From Tretioscincus oriximinensis (lineage: Eukaryota; Chordata; Lepidosauria; Squamata; Gymnophthalmidae): DNA of 64,000 nucleotides. Numbering within the stretch: position 1 is the first letter of the stretch; each line of letters opens with the position of its first letter. The notes beneath the pieces are model-generated. The model was not told where the DNA came from. It worked only from the letters and a program-made list of their open reading frames with translations, and searched no databases. The stretch covers positions 797,256-861,255 of the forward strand of contig JAJVDF010000207.1 in the NCBI GenBank assembly GCA_022410635.1, written 5' to 3'. Position numbers and translations under genes: made by a program. Positions 1 through 11,070 of the stretch are shown piece by piece.

Positions 1-547
1 ATGTATTTACAACACCATACAAAGGATCGAGGTTAAAGACCATCAGTGATATGGTCATGCGTTGACGTACACCCCCAAAGCCTGACCACATACCATTTAA
101 AATGAACTCATGCACAGCCCCGGTTATGTGTTACCACACTTTAGGGCAAGCTCCTCTATGTAGTTAAATAGTCACATAAGGCAGCCGGTTCACCAGAGCA
201 AGAAGACGGAATGTAAAAAAAAATCAGCAGAACTAATATTTCAGGTCACGTCAGAAAGTGACACTGTTGCACAAAGCCACTATTGAAACAGGCCTTAATC
301 CGCTTGTGCTGTGAAATGAATAAAGAGGGAGCCAAAATCCCACCAGAAGAACACTGTGTACCTGTTCTTTACAGATCTTGACATTCNAAAAAAACAGCTT
401 TAACCTTCTGGGGTATTAAACCATTGCAGAAATCACCAGCAGCTTTTCCAACCTGAGTGTTTTGACCATGGGTTACTGTAAGCATTCCTGGTTGGGCTGT
501 TGGGGACAGGAGTAACATATACTGGAAAGTTTCGACAGCATGCACAG
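1..547. other. No recognisable feature
   Basis: I see no gene, splice-flanked exon or repeat that I can name in this stretch. Open frames are short and occur on both strands. The sequence immediately before the CR1 fragment at 548 may contain more degraded LINE, but I cannot show it. Confidence 0.4.
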
Positions 548-1240
548 CCAAATGTTGTTTTGCCTCTTTATAAATCTGTGGTGAGGCCATATTTGGAATA
601 CTGTGTACATTTCTGGTCACCACATCTCACAAAGGATGTTGTGGAACTAGAGAAGGTGCAGAAAAAGGCAANAAGAATGATGAGGGGCTGGAGCACCTCT
701 CTTATGAAATCCGGCTGCAACGTCTGTGCCTCTTCAGCCTCGAAAGACGACATTTGAGAGGTGATCTGATTGAAGTGTATGAAATCATGCATGTGATGGA
801 TAAGGTGAATAGAAAAAAAATGTTTTCTCTATCGCATAACACTAGGACCAGAGGGCATTCCTTGTAGCTGATGGGCAGAAGAGTGAGGACAGACAAGGAG
901 AAGTATTTTTTCACCCAGAGGGTCATCGGCCTTTGGAATTTACTTCCAGAAAAGGTGGTGGTACCTTTAAGGCAGGTTTAGACAAGTTCATGAAGCCAAG
1001 GGTATAAATAGATACTAAGCTGGATGTCCTGATCCTGCCTCCGTGATTGAGCAGCATGCTGTATTCCTGAAATGCAGAGCATCGAGAACAGTTGCAGGGC
1101 ATCTAAAACAGTTGAAGATTTTGTCTTCTTTTTTTCCAGACTGCCCAGGTGCAATTGGTGGACCTCTGTGTGTGACAGAATGCTGGACTAGATGGGCTCC
1201 GGCCCAATTCAGCATGGCTCCTCTTATGTTCTTATGATTC
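548..1240 (+). mobile_element. CR1-clade LINE, 5'-truncated 3' end (RT C-terminus plus 3' UTR)
   Basis: The plus strand encodes the end of a non-LTR retrotransposon reverse transcriptase. The motif VRPYLEYCVHFWSPH starts near 580, followed in shifted frames by a basic RRHLRGDLIEVYEIMH segment and a KYFFTQRVIGLWNLLPEKVV segment near 900-960. Frameshifts and stops make it non-functional. The 3' UTR then runs to a TTATGTTCTTATG terminus, the short direct-repeat end typical of CR1. The same 3' UTR recurs many times in the window, mostly on the other strand. This is a dead, 5'-truncated insertion. Clade assignment rests on protein motifs and tail; an L2-like family is the alternative. Confidence 0.85.
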
Positions 1241-1410
1241 ACACACTACAGCTGTTCCGCAATAACCCTCTGGGATGGTCTGACAGCTGGCTTTCCAGTA
1301 AACCAAGGATGTGGTAAAATGGCTTAAAATACCAGTTCTGTACAGTTTATATAACAATCTGGCAATTGGAGATCAATTTAAGTTGAATGTGGCTTATTGA
1401 CNCTGTTTGA

Positions 1411-1643
1411 ATGTAGCCAGTCTGGTCTAATAGTTGGGGTGTCAGATTCTTATGTAAAAGTCTCCTGCCTTGATTCTGCATTCCTCTACAAAAGCCAGCT
1501 GGCTGACCTTTTGTGGAGCTCTCGCAGCCCCACCTACTTCACAAGGTGTCTGTTGTGAGGGGAAAAACAGAAAGTTATGTTAGCCACTAAGTCCCTTTGG
1601 CTGAGAAAAGCAGGGTATACAAACCAACTCCTCCTCCTTCCTC
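1411..1643 (+). mobile_element. tRNA-derived SINE, family 1
   Basis: This shows the layout shared by six fragments in the window: a degraded tRNA-like head with TGGTCTAATAGTTGGGGTG (A-box position), a body with AGCTGGCTGACCTTTTG, a conserved CAGCCCCACCTACTTCACA block, and a 3' part with AGTCCCTTTGGCTGAGAAAAG ending in a CTCCTCCTCC tract. The body resembles the 'gtgaccttgggccagtcac' type of CORE/MIR-like SINE common in reptiles. The Pol III promoter boxes are too mutated to expect transcription. Confidence 0.75.
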
Positions 1644-2439
1644 AATTGGCCCCTCATGGTTAACTTTTACTAGCAATGAAGTACAAAGATCAAGAAAACA
1701 AGTAGTTAGAAATCCTGGGGGTTTCCTTGAACAATGCCAGCATGCAGAATGGAGTATTATACTATATTTGCTAGATCAGCATAAAGACCAGTGTTGAATT
1801 TCTATAGAATGCCAACATGTTATTAAGAACAACACACTATGTCAAAATTTAAAGACAAACTCAATACAAACACAAGAAATAGGAGGGAAACATTTTGTTT
1901 AGCTAAAGGCCATCGTAAAGGTGTCAGTCTTTTCTAATTACTCAGTTACAGAACGATGACAACATTCTTGGAAGGGTTAAAACATGTTTGATTCTTGTGG
2001 TGTTCCTGAGCATGGCAGGATCATAGATCTCAGACTGTAAGTGATTATGGGGATAGCAGCCCATGTCTTTGCCTGGCCTCTGGGNCGACACATTCATCCA
2101 CCCTGAATGGGGCAGCAGTCAGAGTTAATAGCTCAGTGAATGGAAAACCAGCCTTTAAAAGTGTTGCACAATGAAAGGCAGATAGCATGAAATAAAGTAG
2201 ATTACCTTCTCTCGTATTCCCCCCCCTCCCCCTTTGCCTATTGATATGGAGAGGTTTTGGTCTCAGCTACCTATAAGCCCTCATTGTGAGCATACCAAGT
2301 CCCTCAAGGGAAGATTTTTGACTCTTTAAATCTGAAAGAAGTTATGAAACTGCAATCAAGAAAATAATCCCATGCTAATGTGCAATACTATTTTGTGCTT
2401 TCCAACTGAAATATGTACATTTCATAAAGGCTGCAGGCA
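1644..2439. other. No recognisable feature
   Basis: AT-rich unassigned DNA. It contains a short C-rich run near 2220-2235 and no supported gene or repeat. Confidence 0.35.
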
Positions 2440-2640
2440 CATGTTGTTTTCCTACAGCGATGTAGTATCATTATGACTGGCAAAGAGCTTGGAAGTTTTT
2501 GCAGTGCACCTGGGAAAAAAAAGTCCTTTGCTCCGCAAGAAAATGATATCACAAAATGATGCAGAATCGCATACTGANCAGGCTCAGTATTTACTTCCTG
2601 GTTAGTCGCCTTGTCTGTCCCACGTGGATTTAAAGGATTT
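2440..2640 (-). repeat. Fragment of 'TGAGCATGCTCA' repeat family
   Basis: It contains GCACCTGGGAAAAAAAAGTCC and the diagnostic CTCAGTATTTACTTCCTGG(T)TAGT block (near 2588-2612) that also occurs at 4.86, 38.8, 45.7-45.9 kb and in related form at 28.5 and 57.3 kb. Boundaries are approximate. I cannot assign the class; a DNA transposon is my best guess. Confidence 0.5.
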
Positions 2641-3549
2641 ATAGCCCCAAGGTAATGGAATAGACTTCCCCTGAAATGCATCAGATGTCCTCTGCTGAAG
2701 ATGTTCACTTGCTCTCCTTGGCCTGTGGCAGAGAAAATAACATCTTCTCATGTAGACATTATCATGTTTTTAAAAAGCTGTTCTATTTTAGCTGTTTCCA
2801 TAACTGCTTCTACCTTGAGACCTTGGAGGGCAGTCACAGAAGATGGGATATAAATATAATTAATGTATTTTTGTTTTAAAAAATCACAAATAACTTTTAC
2901 ACCTAGATGCCACATANTATGAGACATGCACCCTGAACTACAGTGGGACCGTTGATCAAATCCAGCAAGAGAATTCTTGTGATATCGTTTGAATGCACCT
3001 TTATGAAACTAAATTTGGTAATAGCAGAAAGAATTTTATTTACTTATTTACTCTTTGCAAAGGGGTAAGAGTAAGGTATTATTCGACCTTGGAAATTTCC
3101 CTAGGGTCTCCCAACGTAGAGATTGTTTCACTTTGGTTTTATTAAGGCCTTGTCTCACAGAAGAAGCCTGCTATTAATAAACCAGGAGTGATTGACAGTA
3201 CGTGGGCAATATCTGCTGAAATTTTAGAATAAAGCAGCTGCAAGCTGAATGAAATTTTTTGGAAGTGGCCATTCCCTGCTGCAAGTGCAGACCTAAATAA
3301 ATCAGACTATTCTTGCATCAACGAAAGTTAGCATAAAGAACAGGTGGTACATAGCAAAGAGGGTNTATATTGTAAATAATGTGTGGGCACTTGTATTTAT
3401 ATTGCATGTGTTCATACGTTCCGTGTTAAAACATAGGGCAGGAGTTCCTCTATTAAAAATAAATCCAGCCCTCAAGCAGCAGCTGAGGTTGAACATATAG
3501 GCATATTTTGCTTACTTCATGAGAAAGACCAGAACACCATAGTCCTGAC
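2641..3549. other. No recognisable feature
   Basis: Unassigned, AT-rich. A TTTATTTACTTATTTACTC stretch near 3037-3056 looks like a decayed SINE or LINE tail in antisense, which is too little to call. Confidence 0.35.
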
Positions 3550-3723
3550 CCGCCCTCACTTAGCCTTATTCTGGGCTGAAGCTTGNAACAGGAGCCTGAC
3601 ATCTACATGTTAGTGTAGGCTATGGCAGGCTACAAATGGGGCCTGCCATAGTCTACACTGGCATGTTGATGTCCAAGTTCTGTCCCAAAATATAACCCAG
3701 AATAAGACTTAGTGGGGAGAGGG
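3550..3723. mobile_element. Palindromic MITE, CCTGTCCACAC family
   Basis: The left end TTAGCCTTATTCTGGGCT is the reverse complement of the right end AGCCCAGAATAAGACTTA type sequence (here AACCCAGAATAAGACTTAG). The interior holds paired GCCTGCCATAGTCTACACT and AGTGTAGGCTATGGCAGGC segments, so most of the element can fold back on itself. It encodes no protein. The best-preserved relative is at 12690-12849; others are at 57.7-57.9 kb and, truncated, at 60.8 kb. Confidence 0.75.
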
Positions 3724-3789
3724 CCCCAGCGTTTTGCATGGTTCTGTAATGAACGTTTCATATAAATGAAATCAACTTTCAGTCTCCCA

Positions 3790-3846
3790 CCTTCCACTTA
3801 TTTATTCCACTGTAGTTGGATATTCTAGGATAAAGCATTTAAAGAA
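3790..3846. repeat. Fragment of 'TTTATTCCACT' palindromic element
   Basis: TTTATTCCACTGTAGTTGG followed by ATATTCTAGGATAAAGCATT matches one arm of the palindrome at 17325-17462. Confidence 0.45.
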
Positions 3847-4544
3847 AGATGGTATATAAGACAAGACCATAGTTGCAAAAGTTCAGTAATAACATTTTGG
3901 GGAATTTATTATTCCACATTGTCTGCATGGGAAATGTGCTGCAAATGTGTGTAAAACTCTCTAAAACCCATTGTTGGTAGAGCAGATTAATCCAAACTAA
4001 ATGCATGTAATGCTGGTTAATGTTTCCACCCATTTTGCCTCCCAGCCNGCCTTGAGCTCTGGTCGAACAACAGTTCTCCGATCTGCTCTAGGGGTTCTGG
4101 TCCTTGGGGGGGTCTTTTCGAGTGAACCCAGGAGCATCCCCAAGGATTGGTNACCATGACAGAAAGAGAAATCGATGCAGATCTCCTGCCACTACTCATG
4201 GGTTTTTGTTAGCAGTTTAATTTTCCTGCTCTAGAGCGGAAAATTCAAACGGCTGCCAAAAGCCAGCAGCAGGAACAGCAGGTGATCTGCAGGGATCTCC
4301 CTCACAGTCATGGTGCCTGATCCTTGTGTGTGCCTCTGAGTTTGCTAGGATTCAGAAAACCCAAAGATTGCCCATGTGGGATTTACACAAGTGAAAACAT
4401 GCACAAAACCTGAGGTTAAAAAAAGAGCCTACACTTGCTGTGCAAGTCGATTTCAAAGAAATAGCCAGGTTAGTCTTAGTTCAGAACGCCCAGCAAGTGG
4501 GGGTTGTACAAGCAAGTGGGGCTTGTAGCACTGTCTCATACTAG

Positions 4545-4990
4545 CACTTCGAGACTTGGGCCCTCTGCACATGAGGTTTTCCTGCCTGATTGTTAATGGG
4601 ATATCCCAAGTTCATGATTGCTCCAACCCACATTCCAATGGAGGTTTTGGAATGCATCGCAAAGCATCAGGAAAAAACATGCGAGAAACAAGAATTTCCT
4701 GGTTGCTGATTATTTCTGACATTTCTATGAAATGGCCCATTCCAAACCTTCGTGTACCTGCTCGGTTAACAGGAGCAGGCAAGATCTTGCAAGAAGACTC
4801 CAGTGCAAGACAATGGGAATCTCATACACTTCCTGGTTAGTCTGTCTAGAATCTCATACTAAGCATGCTCAGGATTTACTTCCTGGTTAGTAGTTTTCTC
4901 TGTTCCATGTGCCTGGGATCACAACTGGTTATTTCAGAATTTAACATCATTGCAGTTTTTAACACATAATGTGGAAGCACTTTCTCTTGA
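4545..4990 (-). repeat. 'TGAGCATGCTCA' repeat family, inverted relative to 57.1-57.6 kb
   Basis: Read on the minus strand, this matches 57430-57570 in order: a TCAGAAATAATCAGCA block, a GATGCATTCCAAAA block, then a terminal segment. On the plus strand its other end contains CATGCTCAGGATTTACTTCC (4864-4883) and CATTGCAGTTTTTAACACAT, the latter also near 38.9 kb. No protein is encoded. The outer end near 4560 (TCTGCACATGAGGTTTTCCT) resembles ends near 38.6 kb. It is probably a non-autonomous DNA transposon; no target duplication was identified. Confidence 0.55.
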
Positions 4991-5785
4991 AGAAGCCCCA
5001 CTTGTTGCTCTGCAAGTGCTTGCCTGTTGCGCTGCAAAAATAGGGCCGAAATGAAGCTGAAGAAGAGGGGAAACAGCAAAGAGAATTCTGATTCACTTCG
5101 CTATTCTCCAAACTGTTTTTTTCCCATGATTCGAGACATGACTTGATTGTAGAACAGGGCAGAAATGGAAAGAAATAAAATAGATCTAAGCTACTACCAG
5201 GCTCTGCATCGTGTGCTCATGATTTGGAGGTTGCCAGAGAAAACTAACCAGCCTAAAGTGGACAGAAGAGCCTGAATATTCAATGTTTAGAATGGCTTTA
5301 ATGTATCTCATCAATGGTCATATTGATTCAAGCTGTTTCATAGTTGAAGGCTTATTTTGGAGCTGCAGCTGAAATCAATCAGACTTACTTGCAAGTAAAT
5401 GTGCCTAATATGAAGGTATTTCTTGGAAGGAAAGGCAGACTCTATGAGTGACTCTTCATCGGATTTCAAGAGGCACGCCATCAATAATGAAACCTTGAAA
5501 ATGAAAAATGATTGAATATTACTTCTAAATGAAGAACTGATGACTCACATGCTGCCAAGGATCTACCACTCATCCTTCAATGTAAAATTTNCTGCTCATT
5601 CTTATTATCTAACTGTTTGCTTTTTAAATTCGGTTGCCTCTTGCACTGCAGGAATATGCCATTGGCCTCTCAATTTAGCTTCCATTTTAGGGATCGTTAA
5701 ATTATCAGTGGCACCAGGGAACAGAGGTTGCTGCCACGGATAATTTATTTCTGTTTTAGAGATCTCAAGCAGTTGTCATCTCCCA
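4991..5785. other. No recognisable feature
   Basis: Unassigned; short open frames only. Confidence 0.35.
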
Positions 5786-5887
5786 GAAGGATTCTGCTGT
5801 CCATGAATCAAACTGGGTGATCATGGGCTAACAGTTCTTTGGAGCTCTCTCAGCCCCACCTACTTCACAATGTATCTGCTGTGAACA
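5786..5887 (+). mobile_element. SINE family 1 fragment
   Basis: It contains AACTGGGTGATCATGGGCTA and CTCAGCCCCACCTACTTCAC, the body blocks of SINE family 1. The tRNA-like head and the tail are not recognisable. Confidence 0.65.
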
Positions 5888-6008
5888 GATGGCCACTGTG
5901 ATTAAGCTTATTCTTCAGAGTTCATATAGCACATTTCTAGATTTCTGAATTCACATGTTAAAGCAGATTACACAGACTTTATATTGGTATTGCATGAGAT
6001 GGAGTCCT

Positions 6009-6072
6009 TAATGTGGATTAATGGATCTTTAATATTGATTAGTGACCGCTTAATATGGATTAGTAGACCTGA
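6009..6072 (+). repeat. Short tandem repeat, about 26-bp unit
   Basis: Three imperfect units each contain an AAT(A/G)T(G/T)GATTA core (6009-6072). It looks like local duplication. It is AT-rich and has no coding meaning. Confidence 0.55.
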
Positions 6073-6146
6073 CTCTTTCCATGTTCAAGAGTTCCAGGAG
6101 CTGAATTTTGAAAGAGCACCATAGTTTGTCACCCATCCCCCCCCCC

Positions 6147-6210
6147 ATCATCATCATCATCGTCGTCGTCATCATCGTCGTCATCATNATCATCATATAT
6201 CATCATCATC
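6147..6210 (+). repeat. Compound microsatellite (ATC/GTC)n
   Basis: ATC triplets are interrupted by GTC triplets and one N, preceded by a C run. Confidence 0.9.
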
Positions 6211-7374
6211 TCACGGATTAGAAACCTTTGCTTCTTATCCATCAGGGGCTTGGGGCTGCAGTTTTGAAAGTCTCCTATCATATGTTAATTAACAGGAGAA
6301 AGCCAAACAAAAGCCATAACAAGACAAATAACAAAAAGTCATATACTGTTGCTGCACGTTTAGTAGCTTTTTACTAACATACACTATGTAATCCTGGCAT
6401 TCTACATTGGTTGATGATACGTACATTTCCACTGTGGGACATTGAACTCTCTGCACCTTAGGCACTGAAAAAGACAACTGGTCGCAACAAGCCTGGCTCG
6501 CTGCAGACCTCTTTGAAGACTTGAAACCCGTATGTCCAGTTCACCAGATTTTGTGGTTTAAATCTTTGCATATTTTACATTGAATGGACTTTTTTACTCT
6601 TCCAGAATGATTTCTTATNTATTGTAGACTGGTTTTAATTTGTTTTTCAGGTCCATCTGTCTAAATAAAATTAAAAAAATAGCCCAGCAATTACTGCTGG
6701 GCATTTCAAGCAGAAGACTAAAGCAATTAGCATTCTGTGGCATATTGATAGGATTGCTAGACAAAAATCAGGATAGAACTTTACAAATTTAATGGCTGTG
6801 GAAAAAAGTGATTTTTACCAGGTGCAGCTTCTAAAGCATGCAGCAGTTGGGGGGAGGGGAATAACCTTTTTTCATACTCATTGCAAACTTCCGCCCCAGT
6901 TTTTATGTGGTAAAGGATCTAGAAACTTCTGACCTATTTATGATCCTCAGCACCTTAAGTNCCTATATGAAGTACTTAGCTGGAAATATATGGCATATTT
7001 AGACATATTTTCAAAACAAACACATAAAACATTTTATGGTACACTGTGAAAATTTGATATTTTAGTCCAGTCTAATCCTCAGACAGCTAAGCAGCTATCT
7101 GTCTTCCAAAATATATATATTTTTGTAGTTGAATTCAGGTACCACAATAAGATTTTATTAATTCTCTAAAATATGTTTACACTAACACTCTTACATTGTA
7201 TAGTAAATGCATCACGTAGCTAAATTGAAAGGGGAAAACAAAACACCACCACTAAAAAAAAAGATTAAACTTAACACCATTAACTCCAAATTTGCTTATC
7301 ATTCCTGGAAGGTTCACGGTTCTTTACCAGTACTTCAAAACAACTATAATTCTTTGTTTGCCTTCCTCATTGCA
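6211..7374. other. No recognisable feature
   Basis: AT-rich unassigned sequence. I saw no gene, and no repeat I can name. Confidence 0.35.
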
Positions 7375-7570
7375 AAGGCTGACCAGAAGACCCCTTTTTT
7401 GGGGGGTGGGGCGAAAACCCGATTTTGTGGTNCCTCTTCGTTTTTGCTGAGGAACAAAAGACTAAAAAAGATATTTTTTTTGAAAAAAAATCTTTTTTTG
7501 AAAATATTTTTCCTCAGCAAAACCCCCGAGGCACTCCAAAACCGGGTTTCGGAGTCATCTGGTCAGCCTA
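7375..7570. mobile_element. hAT-type palindromic MITE, GGCTGACCAGATGACC family (copy 1)
   Basis: The termini AGGCTGACCAGAAGACCCC and GGAGTCATCTGGTCAGCCTA are inverted repeats, and the arms continue as AAAACCC-type stems into an A/T-rich centre that includes CTGAGGAA and TTCCTCAG pairs. The flanking sequences TCATTGCA and TATTGCAT are an imperfect target duplication. There is no transposase. Four related copies lie at 10184, 28912, 55366 and 61814. Confidence 0.8.
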
Positions 7571-8160
7571 TATTGCATGAAATTCCAATTTCATTGTGCT
7601 AGCAAAATTCAAATGTCCATCAACTAAAAATACCCTAAGACAACTTAAAAGCTTTACTTTGGCCATTTGATAAGGAGAAACGTAATTTTTTTTTCTTTGT
7701 CATACTACATGGTGTGAGTATAGTGTTGTCTTGAATTGTGTGACATTTCAAAAAACTAGAGTTCCAATTAAAGCATATTTTATCACAGACTTTTTTTTCC
7801 CCTCTACTGTTTAGGTTTCGTTGAGAAAGTGGGGGCGGGGGGGAGGAAAGCTGAATTGTTATAAAACAGCATCAGCTAACCTTTTTCTCAAGATAAAGAT
7901 TTTAAAATATATATGTTCAAACTCAGGCCGAACAAAATGTTGATCAACCTTCAAGATAAACAGCTAGGAAACTTGTTTTCTGACTATTGTTTTTTGCTAA
8001 CTGCCCTGAGACCTTTGGCAATAAGGAGGCATAGAAGTGCAAACAAACAAGCAGGCCAACTAATATAATCTTGGTGGCTGGTGGGAGGGGAGATTTGGAG
8101 GGCTATTTCCTGTGATCAGTAATTTTGTACCATTTGCTGAAGAGACAGATGAGATAAACA
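7571..8160. other. Unassigned, with LINE or SINE tail-like remnant
   Basis: Near 8000-8050, GCCCTGAGACCTTTGG followed by a CAAACAAACAAG tail resembles the tails at 36.45 and 56.07 kb (L2-like). The rest is unassigned. Confidence 0.35.
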
Positions 8161-8167
8161 TAACATA

Positions 8168-8632
8168 AAAACATAAGAGCATTAGAGGCATCCTGCTGAA
8201 TGGGGCAAGCGCCCATCTAGTCCAGCATTCTGTCTCACACAGTGGCCCACCAATTGCACCTGAGCAATCTGGAGTAGAAGAAGGTGAAACCTTCACCTGT
8301 TATTGATTCCTTGCAAATCAGGAATCTTGCCAATTGCTCCATCTTGGAAGCAGGATCAAGAGATCCATCCTAGTAGCTGTTTAAACCCTTGATGTCCATG
8401 AACTTGTAAAATCCTTTCTTAAAGCTATCCAGGCCAACACCACCTCTTCTGGAAGTAAATTCCATAGACCAATGTCACTCCGGGTGAAAAAAATGCTTCA
8501 CTTTGTGAGTCTTAACTCTTCTGCTCATCAGTTTCAANGAATGCCCACTGGTTCCTTGTGTTCTGTGATAGTGAAATATTTTTCTTTCTTTCTTCACATT
8601 ATCCATACCATGGATGATTTTAAACCTATTTG
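8168..8632 (-). mobile_element. CR1-clade LINE 3' end, antisense
   Basis: The 3' terminus at the left (AACATAAGAGCATTAGAGG) leads into the block CCCATCTAGTCCAGCATTCT and then back into the coding end. On the minus strand fragments of the RT C-terminus can be read (SLKLMSRRVKTHKVKHFF). It is truncated upstream near 8632 and not functional. Confidence 0.8.
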
Positions 8633-10035
8633 AATGGAGGCAAAAATAATGGAATTGTGGAAGGTTCTCCATGAAGAGGAAAAGACATCCCACTCCATCC
8701 CACAATCATATTAAACATTCATAGAGATTAAACGTTCGTAGAGATAGGTAGCAAAGTGCAAAATGCCATCATGTAGATTCTGCTACAGAGATTTGTGTCA
8801 TCAAATACTGACCACTATAAAAATATTTCATCTAAGTATGCTAGAAACAGTAGCACCTTCTACTGTATCACACGATGTAAACCAATATGCAGGGAATTCC
8901 TGCATATCAGGACCACTGAATGTCAGAAGAGAAACATAAGGATGCATCCACTGGACTTTTTTGGGCGGTATCCATTTGTAGACAAAGAATGTGCCGTACA
9001 GTTTTTGAAACAGCACCTATGTCTTTGCCTCTCTCTGCCTTTAACTTCCATGCTTACCACTGATTGGTCACGACCAGCCTGACATTTCTTGGCCCTGATT
9101 GGTTGGGTGGCACTAGCAACCATTTCCAGAATGGGGTTGGTAACAAAGGTGTGATGTCCTCATCAATCAGCCACAAATGTTAAAGTGGTTTCATCTGGGA
9201 AACAGGTACTCTACTGTAAGCCAAAGATTTGAATTTCAGATGTCCTTGGAGTCACTACATTTGCCATGTCTAATCTCAGCCCAAGTTTCCAATTGCAATC
9301 CTTTCTTTGATCTCCACAAATCATATTGGCTCAAAACAGATCTTTTCACACTGCTTCCATTATGGGATGATGTCTTTACACTTTATTCGAAGGTAATTCA
9401 TTTTGTCAGGCACTATTCGGAAAAGGCGTAAGAAAGAAACCCTGTCTTATTGTTTCAATCAATAGCTATGTATTTCTTGCCCTGTTCTGAATTAATCCCC
9501 AATCTTTCTTGCTTCTCCTGAATTATCCCTTACAAAAGAACATATGTTTGAAACTTTCACCCAGAAAACGTATGTATTAAAGAGGCTTGGACTCTTAAAA
9601 AATGTAAATCCCACTGTTCACGAAAAAGCCTCTGCTAGCTCTCTGAACAGTGAGATAAAAAGAATACCCAATTATTTAAAGGTACTTAATTTCAGCCCAA
9701 TTAAATAAAAAGTCATACAGTTTACGATGTCATGAGCAGCTTCTGCAAAAAAAANTAATTAAATAATTAAAAGATACATGAAGTGTTTGCATGTTCTGAG
9801 TCTCCTTGGACTATCTGAAGATTAAGAGGGAGGATCTCCATTAGAATTGTTCTTGAAGATTAACATATTTTCCATGAGCAACAATAACTTGACGAATAGA
9901 ACGGAACAGAATAAGATGGCATGAAACAGAATACGACACATTATTGTAGTTTCCATTGTTCTTTCTGTTCAAGTGACAAAAGGGACTTCAAACAGATTTT
10001 TAAAAAGCAGATCCTTATGAAGATATATGAGTAAG
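8633..10035. other. No recognisable feature
   Basis: Low-repeat DNA with several short open frames (for example 8795-9082 plus, 9177-9431 plus) that resemble no protein I know and have no supporting splice context. Confidence 0.35.
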
Positions 10036-11003
10036 GGAACATCCCCATGTCATCCCCTTGCTATTTCTTTTAAAATGCATCCACTACCACTTACTTTTAT
10101 AGCTTCCACGCTGTCCTGACACATTGCCCAGCAATTTTTTCACATGACGAGCCCATAAGGCATTGCCACCCAGGACAGTAGTCTAGACTTACCAGATGAC
10201 CCCTTTGGGGGGGACCCAGTTTTGGGGTGTATACCCCCCTCCCGGGGGGGGCACTATTTCCCCATTTTTTGCTGAAGAAAAAAAAAAATTTTTTTAAACA
10301 AAATTCACTGCACCACCACTAGGGGGCTCTGGCAAATGGGGCCAAATCCTGAAGGCACCTTCCCCACAGTAAAAAAAAAATTCTCACAAACTTCAGAAAT
10401 TTCTCTTACACTTCAATTTTTTTNAAAAAAAAAATCACCACACTANCACTAAGGGGCTCTCACATATGGTGCCAGCTCCTGAAGGAACCCTCCCCTCAGA
10501 AAATAAAAAAATAAAAAAATGCAAATTTCTTGCACACTTCAAAAAAATTTCATGCATTTTAAATATTTTCACACACTTTAAAAAATTCTCAAGTTCTTCG
10601 CAGATTTCTTGGGAGGGAATTTCGGAGGGGTATGCACTTTTGTGGGTGATTTGCATATTCAAGAACATGGAACTTAGCATGAATATTAATTACACCGGTT
10701 TGGACCTCAGAAAATCTGGTCAGTCTACTGCAGTCCCAGTATTCTCTGCGAGCCAAGAATCAAAGAACTTTTACATATTGCCCTGAAGTTTCATGAGATT
10801 TTCCAAACTCACATTGCTGAATGTCCACACAAAGCTTTCCTTGGGATTTTACAAAATGCCCACTGTTGAAATGCACAAACAGTGATGATTGGAAATTCCA
10901 CAACAACGGACCTTTTTAGCAAGGGAATCTTGAGACCTCTTGGGGTGGATTAAAGGGGATGTTGCTACCAACTCAATAGAAATTCTGCATGGGGATGTGA
11001 CCT
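10036..11003. mobile_element. Candidate host element interrupted by a hAT MITE
   Basis: ACATCCCCATG (10038-10048) is inverted at CATGGGGATGT (10989-10999). Removing the nested MITE at 10184-10727 leaves about 424 bp. Part of the left side (GCTATTTCTTTTAAAA and following) is shared with 63.6 kb. Ends and class are uncertain; this may be chance pairing of short ends. Confidence 0.4.
10184..10727. mobile_element. hAT-type MITE, GGCTGACCAGATGACC family (copy 2, long form)
   Basis: The left end TAGACTTACCAGATGACCCC and right end AATCTGGTCAGTCTA are diverged family termini. The flanks CAGTAGTC and CTGCAGTC match at 6 of 8 positions. The interior is longer than in the short copies, with A/T-rich tracts and duplicated GCTCCTGAAGG blocks, and is related to the interior of the copy at 28912-29306. 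It has no coding capacity. Confidence 0.65.
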
Positions 11004-11019
11004 AAATCTCAGCAAATAT

Positions 11020-11070
11020 TTTTTTCAAAGAAATAGCATGGTTAGTCTTGATTTGGGGTTTTTGGGAGCC
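11020..11070. repeat. Fragment of 'TTTCAAAGAAATAGC' repeat
   Basis: TTTCAAAGAAATAGCATGGT followed by TAGTCTTG recurs near 4.45, 52.55 and 61.66 kb, and there it is followed by GTAACACTC/GACACCTT and ACTAACAAGA. The class is unknown to me. Confidence 0.45.

Noticed and set aside
6147..6210. CRISPR-like or regulatory array
   Set aside because: It is a simple triplet microsatellite without spacers.
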